Assembly (NCBI GenBank): GCA_030527765.1
Contig: JAUNAE010000108.1
Location: 1-10,204, forward strand
Direction of reading: 5' to 3'
From: Eubacteriales bacterium
Lineage (GTDB): Bacteria > Bacillota_A > Clostridia > Lachnospirales > Lachnospiraceae
DNA: 10,204 bases
Below, piece after piece: positions 1 through 9,101 of the stretch. Position numbers and translations under genes: made by a program. The notes under the pieces are model-generated. The model did no database searches, had not been told where the DNA came from, and saw nothing but the letters and a program-made list of their open reading frames with translations. Numbering within the stretch: position 1 is the first letter of the stretch; each line of letters begins with the position of its first letter.

Positions 1-33
1 TGAAACGATCTATGAAACAATCTATGAATAATC
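1..33. repeat. 12-bp tandem repeat upstream of the GH1 gene
   Basis: Two near-identical 12-bp units, TGAAACGATCTA (1-12) and TGAAACAATCTA (13-24), are followed by a degenerate third start, TGAATAATC (25-33). The array may continue to the left of the window. It sits about 40 bases before the GH1 start codon. It could be a regulator-binding array or the 3' edge of an upstream gene or leader; nothing here decides between these. Directly after it lies an AT-rich inverted repeat, with 8-bp arms at 38-45 and 51-58, just before the ribosome binding site. No convincing promoter is visible in 1-71. Confidence 0.55.
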
Positions 34-50
34 AAATTATTTATTAATGA

Positions 51-1471
<1,421 letters not shown>

Positions 1472-1472
<1 letters not shown>

Positions 1473-2662
1473 TGAAAGAACAGAGCAGACAGATGCTGGT
1501 GCAGTTTGGCTCATTACTTCATGTTGGAATCTGTGGGGAGAAAGAGGGAGTCCCGGAGACTCTCTCCACCCATTTGAATCCGGTAATGAAGAATGAAGAG
1601 TTACTTGAAAAATTAAGAATCGGTGCGAAGAAGCAAAGTACACCTTTTATCATGATAGATGAATTTCAGGTGTGCTTTGCTTCTTTGCGTTTTGAAGGAG
1701 AGTATTTCTTCTTTGGACCAATGGCACTGGAAAAATTAAAGGGTGTAGAAGCCCATCGTTTTTATAATTATTATCAGATCAAAGGGGAGGAGCCCGGAAT
1801 TCGACATTTCTCTTATCAGGATCTACTGAAAGCCGTATCGACATTTTACTACCTGGTAACAGGAGAAATCGTGCAAGAGGATACGTTGATCAAAACCGGT
1901 AAAATGCAGGACCCGGAGAAGGAAAAACATATTGAAAATGCAAAAGAGAAAGAAAAACTTCTGTTTGCTTACACTTATACAGAGGAAATATCTCATCATA
2001 CGTATCAGGAAGAGAGAGAACTTCTTTCCTGTGTGAGGGAGGGAAAGATAAAAGAGGCTCTGGAATACAGTGCAAACATGGATGTGTCTCTGGGACGAAT
2101 GGCAAAGAAGGAAATCAATCACTGGCGTTATACAGCGATTGCAGCTATCACATTATGTACAAGAGCGGCAATTGAGGGGGGCGTGTCTCCGGCAACTGCT
2201 TATCAGCTTAGTGACTTTTACATACAGCGATTGGACGAAGCAAAAGATATTACAGCCATTGTAGAGGTGAGAAATCAGGCAATGGAAGATCTGACAGAAC
2301 ATGTAGTAAAACGAAAAAGCAGAAAGAGCAACTCCAATTATACAGAGAGAACAAAAGAATATATGGCGATTCATTATCGTGAGAAAATCTATATCGGAGA
2401 TATTGCAGAGAAACTGGGACTTAGTGAAAGCTACCTGTCCAGATTGTTCCATAAGGAAACAGGAATCCGTATGCAGGATTATCTGGTGAATATCCGGCTA
2501 GAGTGTGCAGTAAATCTGCTGCTTTATTCTGAGGAATCCATCAGTCGAATTGCAGAGTATGTGAATTTCCCTTCTCAGAGTTATTTTGGAAAAATCTTTA
2601 AAGAAAAATATCAGATGTCTCCAAAACAGTACCGTTCACAGTTTAAACCAAAAGGATTCTAG
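1472..2662 (+). CDS. AraC-family transcriptional regulator
   Basis: This 396-residue DNA-binding regulator ends in a typical AraC/XylS domain of about 100 residues (roughly 291-391). The first helix-turn-helix is around 308-329 (IGDIAEKLGLSESYLSRLF) and the second around 356-380 (ISRIAEYVNFPSQSYFGKIF), followed by the family signature SPKQYR at 383-388. The N-terminal ~270 residues are a sensor region I cannot assign to a named ligand-binding fold. It has no transmembrane segments, so it is probably a cytosolic one-component sensor, with a charged helical stretch at about 147-165. A GGAGAG ribosome binding site at 1458-1463 lies inside the end of the GH1 gene, and ATG 1472 overlaps the GH1 stop by one base. 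The regulator therefore comes from the same transcript as GH1. It is the best candidate to bind the direct-repeat operators upstream of the next gene and of the transporter (inference). AraC proteins of this type are usually activators that respond to a sugar or glycoside. Confidence 0.92.
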
Positions 2663-2664
2663 TG

Positions 2665-2724
2665 CAAAATAAAGACATTATAAACAAAATAAAGATATAT
2701 TTAAATGAACTTCTTTACTATAAT
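2665..2724 (+). promoter_or_regulatory. AraC-type operator and activator-dependent promoter for the GH106-like gene
   Basis: Two perfect 11-base copies of CAAAATAAAGA (2665-2675 and 2685-2695) are in direct orientation, exactly 20 bp apart. That is about two helical turns, the geometry used by AraC-family dimers. The downstream copy abuts a position where the -35 would be (2696-2701, TATATT, a poor match). A perfect -10, TATAAT, lies 17 bp further on at 2719-2724. A weak -35 touched by the proximal activator half-site is the classic layout of an AraC-activated promoter. Transcription would start near 2731, leaving about 50 bases of leader before the AAGGAG site at 2769-2774. The sequence pattern is direct; the regulator assignment is inference from proximity. 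Confidence 0.75.
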
Positions 2725-2780
2725 TAAGCCATAGATCAGACCGACAGACTTGATATAAGTGAGAAAAGAAGGAGAGGCTT

Positions 2781-5465
2781 ATGACACGTTTACAGGATGT
2801 ATTAACGAATAAAGAAGAAAACTATATGCTTCCGTTTTTCTGGCAGCATGGAGAAGATGAAGCGACCTTGAGAGAATATATGCGAATCATTCAGGCGGCT
2901 CATATCGGAGCTGTCTGTGTGGAGAGTCGTCCACACCCGGATTTTGTGGGAGAAAAATGGTGGGCAGATATGGATGTTATTCTGGATGAGGCAAAGAAAA
3001 GAGATATGAAAGTCTGGATTCTTGACGATTCTCATTTCCCTACAGGATACGCCAACGGAGCGATGGCCAATGCACCAAAGGAACTGCAGCATAAGTATCT
3101 CTGCTATCGCACACTGGAGATGGCGGGTCCTGTTGCAGGCGTGGAATTTGCATTAAAAGACTATACAAAACCGGCACCATTACCGCCATGGCTTCCGCCA
3201 AGACCGGTAAGAGATGATGATTTTGCGGATACTAGATTACTGAATATTCTTGCTTATCCGATCTGTGCAGGGGAGGAACTGGGAGAACCGATAGAATTGA
3301 CTGCCTGTGTGGAAGAAGATGGAATGGTCCGATTTGATCTCCCGGAAGGATATTTTAAAATCTTTATTTCTTATATCACAAGAGACGGAAAAGGAAGAAA
3401 TGACTATATTAACTTCATGGATGAGGCATCCTGCAGACTTTTGATCGATGCAGTCTATGAACCTCATTTTGAGCACTATAAAGAGTACTTTGGCAATACG
3501 ATTCTGGGATTTTTCAGCGATGAGCCTCCGGTTGGAAATGTGGATGGCTATATCCCTGTTGGAAAGATTGGATGCAATGATCAGGATCTTCCATGGTCAG
3601 ATGCAGCAGAGGCAGCTTTCAATGAAGTTTATGGTTCTGAAGAGTGGAAGACATATGTAGGTTATCTCTGGGCTGATGGAACAGACAAAGACATTCAGGC
3701 AAAAGTTCGCAATGCTTATATGGACATGGTGACACGCCTTGTGGAAAAATGTTTCTCAAATCAGAATGCAAAGTGGTGTGAGGATCACGGTGTGGAATAC
3801 ATCGGACATATGCTGGAAGACTGTGACATGAACATGGGACTGGGTGCCTCTATGGGACATTTCTTCCGTGGACTTGCAGGTCAGCATATGGCCGGAATCG
3901 ACAATATCGGAGGACAGGTAACCATCGGAGGACAGAATGTACCTCGTCATGATCAGCCGGCATGTCAGGATGAAGCCGGTTATTATCAGTATGTCAATGG
4001 AAAACTTGGTGCCAGCCATGCTTCTATTGATCCAAAGAAACAAGGCAGATGTATGTGCGAAAACTTTGGTGCCTATGGATGGCAGTCAGGACCGAAGGAA
4101 CAGAAATTTATGATGGATCATTTTATGGTCAGAGGTGTGAATCGTTTCGTGCCACATGCTTTCTCACCGGCACCATTTCCTGATCCGGATTGTCCTCCGC
4201 ATTTCTATGCACATGGAGAAAATCCGACATTCTTAAGTTTTGGTGATTTGATGGCATACAGCAATCGTGTCTGCCATCTGATCGATGGCGGAAAAGCATG
4301 CCCTGATGTGGCAGTTCTCTATGCAGCGGAGTCCGTGTGGGCAGGTAATGGGGACAGCAATATTCCAACCTGCAGAACATTAAGCGAAGGACAGATCGAT
4401 TTTCACATTATTCCTTCCGATGTATTTGCAGAAAATGAGGAGTACCCATGTGAATTTGATGGAAAGACTCTACAGGTAAATGGCGTGGCTTACGGCGCAC
4501 TTGTGATCAGCGGCGCTTCTTATGTGGATCCTGATGTGGCTACATTTATCGAGAAGGCAGAGAAAACAGGATTTCCTGTAATTTTTGTGGATCATAAACC
4601 TGCAGATGTATGTGAATCCGTAAAAGTAGTTCCGTTAACAGAACTTGTATCCTATATCAAAGAGACCGGAATTGCACTTCAGGCTGAATTTGCACCGGCA
4701 AACAAACTTCTCACAACGTATCACTATGAACTGGAAGGAAAAGACGAGTATTTCTTCCTGAATGAGATGAGCGGAAGCAGATATGAAGGAACAGTTACCA
4801 TTCTTGGACAGGGTACACCTGTAAGATATTATCCATGGGAGAATCGTTTAGAGGCAGTTTCTTTTGTACAGGTGGATGAGAACCATGTGAAAGTAGAACT
4901 TTCTATCGATCCGCTGGAGCTTTGTATTCTTGTGTTTGATAGTGAACTTGCAGAAAAAGAGACGGTAAAGTCTGAGAAAGAGAGTTTCGTACGTACCATT
5001 TCTGAATTTGCAGTAGCAAAGGCAGAGTCAAAGGATTATATTGCTTCAAGACTTGCAGGAGAACCTGTTTATGCTGTGAAAGATGAGGAAGCAGTGGGCT
5101 GTGTTCAGGCACCATATACCGGAATGCAGAAGCAGTATCCTGATTTCAGTGGATTTTACATCTACCAGGCAGAAGCAGAGTTCGAAGAAGGAGCAACCTA
5201 TATCCTTGAGATCGATCATGTCTGCGAGGCAGCAGAAGTCTTCGTAGATGGTGAGAGCCTTGGAACAAAGGTTCAGGCACCTTATCGCTTTGTTTTCTGC
5301 AATGAGAAAGGCGAGAACCACCAGATCCGTGTCGATGTAGCAACACTTACAGAGCGTAAGGCTCGTGCACTTGGAGCTAATGTTGCAGCGATGTCTGTAC
5401 AGCGTCCATTCTCACCAACCGGTATTCTGGGAAATGTAAATATTTTGAAAGTAACTGCAGAATAA
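2781..5465 (+). CDS. Large intracellular GH106-like glycoside hydrolase (putative alpha-L-rhamnosidase)
   Basis: This 894-residue protein has no signal peptide or membrane segment, so it should act in the cytoplasm on imported substrate. The N-terminal half looks like a TIM barrel: LPFFWQHGEDEATL (17-30), an aromatic/acidic stretch near GAVCVESRPHPDF (43-55), and MKVWILDDSHFPTGYANG (76-93). Possible acidic active-site residues are E248 in GFFSDEPP, E346 in GHMLED and E427 in CMCENFG. The last corresponds loosely to the conserved Glu-aromatic motif of GH106. Residues about 790-892 form a C-terminal galactose-binding-like beta-sandwich (VFVDGESLGT, APYRF, GILGNVNILKV), as seen at the end of GH106 and GH2-like enzymes. 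The start is set by AAGGAG at 2769-2774, six bases away. It has its own AraC-type promoter and precedes a sugar symporter. GH106 rhamnosidases are usually somewhat longer and secreted; this could instead be one of the unclassified Firmicutes relatives with another specificity. Glycosidase function is likely; the rhamnoside substrate is a guess. Confidence 0.7.
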   Translation: MTRLQDVLTNKEENYMLPFFWQHGEDEATLREYMRIIQAAHIGAVCVESRPHPDFVGEKWWADMDVILDEAKKRDMKVWILDDSHFPTGYANGAMANAPKELQHKYLCYRTLEMAGPVAGVEFALKDYTKPAPLPPWLPPRPVRDDDFADTRLLNILAYPICAGEELGEPIELTACVEEDGMVRFDLPEGYFKIFISYITRDGKGRNDYINFMDEASCRLLIDAVYEPHFEHYKEYFGNTILGFFSDEPPVGNVDGYIPVGKIGCNDQDLPWSDAAEAAFNEVYGSEEWKTYVGYLWADGTDKDIQAKVRNAYMDMVTRLVEKCFSNQNAKWCEDHGVEYIGHMLEDCDMNMGLGASMGHFFRGLAGQHMAGIDNIGGQVTIGGQNVPRHDQPACQDEAGYYQYVNGKLGASHASIDPKKQGRCMCENFGAYGWQSGPKEQKFMMDHFMVRGVNRFVPHAFSPAPFPDPDCPPHFYAHGENPTFLSFGDLMAYSNRVCHLIDGGKACPDVAVLYAAESVWAGNGDSNIPTCRTLSEGQIDFHIIPSDVFAENEEYPCEFDGKTLQVNGVAYGALVISGASYVDPDVATFIEKAEKTGFPVIFVDHKPADVCESVKVVPLTELVSYIKETGIALQAEFAPANKLLTTYHYELEGKDEYFFLNEMSGSRYEGTVTILGQGTPVRYYPWENRLEAVSFVQVDENHVKVELSIDPLELCILVFDSELAEKETVKSEKESFVRTISEFAVAKAESKDYIASRLAGEPVYAVKDEEAVGCVQAPYTGMQKQYPDFSGFYIYQAEAEFEEGATYILEIDHVCEAAEVFVDGESLGTKVQAPYRFVFCNEKGENHQIRVDVATLTERKARALGANVAAMSVQRPFSPTGILGNVNILKVTAE

Positions 5466-5517
5466 GAACAAAAACGACAAAAGAATGATATTTTTTAATG
5501 GGAATCTTTTGTATATT
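5458..5517 (+). promoter_or_regulatory. Second AraC-type operator/promoter, upstream of the symporter
   Basis: This site resembles the one at 2665-2724 column by column. The proximal half-site CAAAAGAATGAT begins at 5478. A weaker distal half-site, CAGAATAAGAAC, begins at 5458, again exactly 20 bp upstream, and matches the first site's distal half-site at 9 of 12 positions. The -10 is TATATT at 5512-5517, the same 34-base offset from the proximal half-site as in the first promoter. Over those 40 bases the two promoters agree at 29 positions. The -35 is again poor (TATTTT, 5489-5494). The distal half-site overlaps the last codons of the GH106-like gene. A 13-base palindrome, TGTATATTATACA (5510-5522), overlaps the -10. 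This layout suggests co-activation of hydrolase and transporter by one regulator. Confidence 0.65.
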
Positions 5518-5572
5518 ATACACATGAAATAACAACACACGTAAACAAATAATTTGGAGAGGTGAGCACATT

Positions 5573-6988
5573 ATGTTTAGTTTTGCATCAAAAACAAACA
5601 ATCCTCATACCAAGCTTGGGTGGAATGACAGAATTGGCTATGGTATGGGAAACCTGGGAATGGCATTTGTCAATGGTATGATGTCAGCATTCCTTATGAA
5701 ATACCTTACTGACGTTTCTCTGATCGACGCAGTGGTAGTCAGCAACATCATCGCAATTTCAAAAATCTTTGACGGTATTTCCGACCTGATCATGGGACGT
5801 ATCGTTGATAAGACAAAATCAAAACTTGGAAAAGGCCGTTCTTGGTTACTTCGTATGTGTCTCCCAATGGCATTGGCAACCATTTTGCTGTTCAGTATTC
5901 CAAGTTCCATGACAGGGGCAATCAAATATGTATATCTGTTCATTATTTATAACCTGGTAAATACTGTATTCTATACAGCAATGTTTGTACCATACAATGC
6001 GCTGATATCGTTCAGTACGACGGATGCATATGAACATGGTATGCTTGGAAACATCAGTATGATTTTCCAGACGATCTCAAATATCCTGATGAATACCTTC
6101 TTTATGAAGATGGTAATTAAGTTCTCCGGTGCAGCTGAACCATATATGGTAGAAGCTCAGCGTGGATGGACAATGGCAACGATCGTAGTTGGTATCCTGA
6201 TCGTGGTATCTGCAGTAATCTGTGTAATGGGAACAAAAGAGAGAACTGTAGTGGAAGGATCCGGCGATGGAAAACCTGCAGATGAAGTTCCTGTAGGTGT
6301 AGCATTAAAAGCACTTTTTTCAAATGGTTACTGGTTAACAATGATTCTCTGTATGTTCGTGATCTTCTTTATCATCGTAATGTACTCAGCAGGCGCAATC
6401 TACTACAGTGCAGACGTACTTGGAGATTACTCACTTTACACACCAATCAATAACGCACTTTCAATTTCACAGTTTGCAATCATGTTCTTCACACCATTCT
6501 TCATGAAGAAGTTCGGAAAGCAGAAAACATACCTTGTAGGTTTAATTGGAATGGCACTTGGATTTGCAGGAACTGGTCTTGCTGGAACAAATGTAGCACT
6601 CCTGATCTTATTCAACGTATTGAAAGGTATCGGTCTTGGTGCTGCTGGCGGTATGGCATTCGGTATGGTAGCTGATACATTAGAGTACGGTTTCTGGAAG
6701 ACAGGTATTAAGACAGTTGGTATGGGTAATGCAGCAATCTCTGCAGCTCAGAAACTCGGTCTTGGTATTGGTCAGGTGGCTCTTGGATGGATCCTTGCAT
6801 ATGGCGGATACGACGGAGCTGCACAGGTTCAGTCAGATTCAGCAAAAGCAGCAATCACATTCTTATACAACTGGTTACCGGTTATCATGATCGTGGTTTG
6901 TATCGTAGTAATCATGTTCTACAAACTGGATAAGGATATGCCAAGAATCCAGGAAGAATTAAGACAGAGAGAAGCAGAAAATAAATAA
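5573..6988 (+). CDS. GPH-family (MelB-like) glycoside:cation symporter
   Basis: This 471-residue integral membrane protein has about 12 hydrophobic segments and the family features of glycoside-pentoside-hexuronide:cation symporters: IGYGMGNLGMAF in helix 1, FDGISDLIMGRIVDKTKSKLGKGRSW (66-91) after helix 2, and MVADTLEYGFWKTG (365-378) late in the protein. It should import an unmodified sugar or glycoside with Na+ or H+. D67 and D71 have the same spacing as the MelB cation-site aspartates D55/D59, and K394 falls where MelB has K377. By my hand alignment the two MelB galactoside-binding aspartates (D19, D124) are not present (about A31 and F138 here), so the substrate is probably not an alpha-galactoside. 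GGAGAGG at 5556-5562 supports this start. A charged cytoplasmic tail (about 450-471) ends the protein. Its own AraC-type promoter and the neighbouring hydrolase suggest it supplies that enzyme's substrate. Confidence 0.9.
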   Translation: MFSFASKTNNPHTKLGWNDRIGYGMGNLGMAFVNGMMSAFLMKYLTDVSLIDAVVVSNIIAISKIFDGISDLIMGRIVDKTKSKLGKGRSWLLRMCLPMALATILLFSIPSSMTGAIKYVYLFIIYNLVNTVFYTAMFVPYNALISFSTTDAYEHGMLGNISMIFQTISNILMNTFFMKMVIKFSGAAEPYMVEAQRGWTMATIVVGILIVVSAVICVMGTKERTVVEGSGDGKPADEVPVGVALKALFSNGYWLTMILCMFVIFFIIVMYSAGAIYYSADVLGDYSLYTPINNALSISQFAIMFFTPFFMKKFGKQKTYLVGLIGMALGFAGTGLAGTNVALLILFNVLKGIGLGAAGGMAFGMVADTLEYGFWKTGIKTVGMGNAAISAAQKLGLGIGQVALGWILAYGGYDGAAQVQSDSAKAAITFLYNWLPVIMIVVCIVVIMFYKLDKDMPRIQEELRQREAENK

Positions 6989-6998
6989 TTCATAATTG

Positions 6999-7026
6999 AA
7001 TGACAGGAGAGTATCTCCCGTCCATT
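6999..7026 (+). other. Short imperfect RNA hairpin after the symporter gene
   Basis: GGAGA (7006-7010) pairs with TCTCC (7014-7018) around a three-base GTA loop. After an A-C mismatch, GAC pairs with GTC, then AAT pairs with ATT past a bulged C. There is no T-run behind it, so it is not an intrinsic terminator on its own. It may stabilise the 3' end of the symporter transcript or work with the hairpin that follows. Confidence 0.35.
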
Positions 7027-7036
7027 ACAGAAATTG

Positions 7037-7075
7037 ATAAATCCGGGGTGGCAGGTCCAGCCCGGATTTGTTAAA
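7037..7075 (+). terminator. GC-rich hairpin with weak T-tract, probable terminator or attenuator after the symporter
   Basis: AAATCCGGG (7039-7047) pairs perfectly with CCCGGATTT (7061-7069). A 13-base loop can close further by TGG (7049-7051) with CCA (7057-7059). It is followed by GTTAAAA, so the T-run is short (TTTGTT at best, partly within the stem). It would end or thin out symporter transcription before the ene-reductase gene, but leak-through is likely with such a weak tail. Confidence 0.5.
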
Positions 7076-7112
7076 ATAACGATTAAATATGGAATTCAGA
7101 AATCACAATAAT
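7072..7112 (+). promoter_or_regulatory. Possible degenerate third copy of the AraC-type promoter, upstream of the ene-reductase
   Basis: TAAAATAACGAT at 7072-7083 matches the half-site CAAAATAAAGAT at 10 of 12 positions. AATAAT at 7107-7112 matches a -10 at 5 of 6, one base further downstream than in the two better copies. No distal half-site is visible 20 bp upstream, because the terminator-like hairpin occupies that space. The -35 is poor, as in the others. In an AT-rich gap a single half-site can arise by chance, so this is a weak call. Confidence 0.3.
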
Positions 7113-7138
7113 GTGCATATATCAGGAGGCATGAAAGT

Positions 7139-9094
7139 ATGAAACGTAAATTTCCTAATCTGAGTAAACCGATCACCATCGGAAGAACTACATTTAGAAA
7201 CAGAATGTTCAGCGCACCTATGGGCGGAACCGATATTACAAATGACGGATGCATCGGACCGAAGTCTACAGCATTCTACGAACTCAGAAGTAAAGGAGGA
7301 GCGGCTGCAGTCACTGTCAGCGAGTGTATGGTTCACCCTGCCACAGACGGTTCTCATGCCTATCATCTGGATGAAAGTATTCTGAATTCTCTTGCATGTG
7401 CTACGTATACTGCAGATGCTATCCGCAGACATGGAGGAATCCCGTCTATCGAGCTTTCTCATTCCGGACAGTTTGCGGGAACTTACATGACGGATAAATC
7501 AAAACAGCATAACATGAATCAGTGGGGACCTTCTGATACCGTTCGTGCAGACGGTGTACAGGTAAAGGCTCTGACAAAAGAGATGATTGATGAAATCGTT
7601 GCTTCTTATGGTCATGTTGCAGGTCTTGCGAAACGCGCCGGTTTCGAGATGATTATGATTCATGGAGGTCATGGATGGCTGTTAAACCAGTTTTTATCCC
7701 CTCTTTTTAATAAGAGAACAGATGAATATGGCGGAACTCTTGAAAATCGTACCCGTCTTGCAATCGAGGTGCTGAAAGCAGTCAGAGAGGCAGTCGGACC
7801 TTTCTTCCCAATCGAGTTCAGAATGAGTGGTTCTGAGTTTGTAGAGGGTGGATATGGACTGGAAGAAGGCGTGGAGATCGCAAAGATGATCGAGCCATAC
7901 GTAGATATTATCCATGTTTCTGCAGGAACTTATCAGAAAACATTTGGCATTACACATCCATCTATGTTTGAGGATCATGGAAGAAACTTATTCCTTGCAG
8001 AGGAAATTAAAAAACATGTATCAAAACCGGTAGCAACCATCGGTGGATTAAATGATCCGCAGCAACTGGAAGAAATCATCGCAAGCGGAAAAGCAGATAT
8101 TGTATACATGGGACGTGCCCTTCTTGCCGATCCGGAACTGCCTCGTAAAGTTGTGGAAGGAAGAGACGAAGAAATCGTCAGATGTTTACGCTGCTTCACC
8201 TGTATGGCAGAGCGTGCAGCTACGTCTACAAGACGCTGTACTGTAAATCCTCTCATTGGTCGTGAGATGGAAGGAAGCGAAGTGACACCTGCACCGGTCA
8301 AGAAGAAAGTACTTGTAGCAGGAGGAGGTCCCGGTGGTCTTTACACAGCTTACACAGCGGCTAGAAGAGGTCATGAAGTAATTCTCTGTGAAAAAGAGGA
8401 TGAAGTAGGCGGTATCTTAAAGAGTGAGCAGGCACTTCCATTCAAGTATGAGATGTACCAGTTGTCAGGAACTTATAAACTTCTGGCAGAGAAGGCCGGT
8501 GTAGAAATTCGTCTGAACACAGAAGTGACGCCGGAGTACGTAGAGAAGGAAGCACCATACGCCCTGATCATCGCAGCCGGTTCTACACCACTGGTTCCAC
8601 CTCTTCCTGGACTGAAGGGTGAGACAGGAGCCAATGTAATCGTTGTAAATAATTATTATAAAGAAAAAGAAAAATGTACGGACAACGTTGTTGTATTTGG
8701 AGGCGGTCTTGCAGGTTGTGAATGCGCGGTTCACCTTGGACAGGAAGGCAAGAAGGTACAGATTGTGGAGATGAGAGACGTACTTGCACCGGATGCGAAT
8801 GTTAGACATCGCCCACTTCTGATGAAGGAAATCGACAAGTACTGTACGGTTCATACCGGATACAGAGGACTGGAAGTGACAGACAAAGGCATCTTATGTG
8901 AAAACAAAGATGGCGAGAAGGTTCTGGTAGAAGGAAGTACAGTAATCTGCGCACTTGGACAGAGATCCAGAACAGATGTGGTGGAGGCACTCATGGATAC
9001 TGCACCATATGTTCGTGTGGTAGGAGATGCATCCAGAGTATCTACGATTACAAACGCAGTGTACTGGGGATATCATGCAGCACTTGATATCTAG
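7139..9094 (+). CDS. Old-yellow-enzyme/2,4-dienoyl-CoA reductase-type ene-reductase (FMN, Fe-S, FAD)
   Basis: This 651-residue NAD(P)H:flavin oxidoreductase is of the FadH/BaiCD/FldZ type, which reduces C=C bonds conjugated to a carbonyl. Residues about 1-345 are the FMN-binding TIM barrel, with APMGGTD, IELSHSGQF (104-112), HGGHGWLLNQFLSP (175-188), NKRTDEYGG (191-199) and GRALLADPELP (325-335). The Fe-S cysteines are C349, C352, C355 and C367. A GGGPGG dinucleotide fold (395-400, FAD) and a second, GGGLAG (521-526, NAD(P)H), follow. W180 occupies the position of the catalytic Tyr of E. coli 2,4-dienoyl-CoA reductase (Tyr166). The protein is cytoplasmic. The ribosome binding site AGGAGG (7124-7129) lies nine bases before the start; an out-of-frame ATG at 7131 would give only three codons. 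Without CoA-ligase or bile-acid genes nearby, the target is open: enoate, flavonoid, terpenoid or steroid aglycone. The family is secure and the substrate unknown. Confidence 0.92.
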   Translation: MKRKFPNLSKPITIGRTTFRNRMFSAPMGGTDITNDGCIGPKSTAFYELRSKGGAAAVTVSECMVHPATDGSHAYHLDESILNSLACATYTADAIRRHGGIPSIELSHSGQFAGTYMTDKSKQHNMNQWGPSDTVRADGVQVKALTKEMIDEIVASYGHVAGLAKRAGFEMIMIHGGHGWLLNQFLSPLFNKRTDEYGGTLENRTRLAIEVLKAVREAVGPFFPIEFRMSGSEFVEGGYGLEEGVEIAKMIEPYVDIIHVSAGTYQKTFGITHPSMFEDHGRNLFLAEEIKKHVSKPVATIGGLNDPQQLEEIIASGKADIVYMGRALLADPELPRKVVEGRDEEIVRCLRCFTCMAERAATSTRRCTVNPLIGREMEGSEVTPAPVKKKVLVAGGGPGGLYTAYTAARRGHEVILCEKEDEVGGILKSEQALPFKYEMYQLSGTYKLLAEKAGVEIRLNTEVTPEYVEKEAPYALIIAAGSTPLVPPLPGLKGETGANVIVVNNYYKEKEKCTDNVVVFGGGLAGCECAVHLGQEGKKVQIVEMRDVLAPDANVRHRPLLMKEIDKYCTVHTGYRGLEVTDKGILCENKDGEKVLVEGSTVICALGQRSRTDVVEALMDTAPYVRVVGDASRVSTITNAVYWGYHAALDI

Positions 9095-9101
9095 GACTAA
9101 C

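Noticed and set aside
5478..5511. Inverted repeat CAAAAGA...TCTTTTG as a terminator after the GH106-like gene
   Set aside because: The 7-bp AT-rich stem with a 20-base loop and no T-run is too weak; the left arm is better read as an operator half-site.
7000..7074. 24-codon ORF (begins MTGEYLPSIT) between symporter and ene-reductase
   Set aside because: No ribosome binding site, and its bases are better explained by the two hairpins.
8465..8854. Antisense open frame of 129 codons within the ene-reductase gene
   Set aside because: Lies wholly opposite a gene with clear NAD(P)-binding motifs; the translation has no family features and no ribosome binding site.
7139..9094. Bile-acid operon assignment (baiCD/baiH) for the ene-reductase
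   Set aside because: No other bai gene types (CoA ligase, CoA transferase, hydroxysteroid dehydrogenase, dehydratase) are present; family similarity alone does not justify the symbol.
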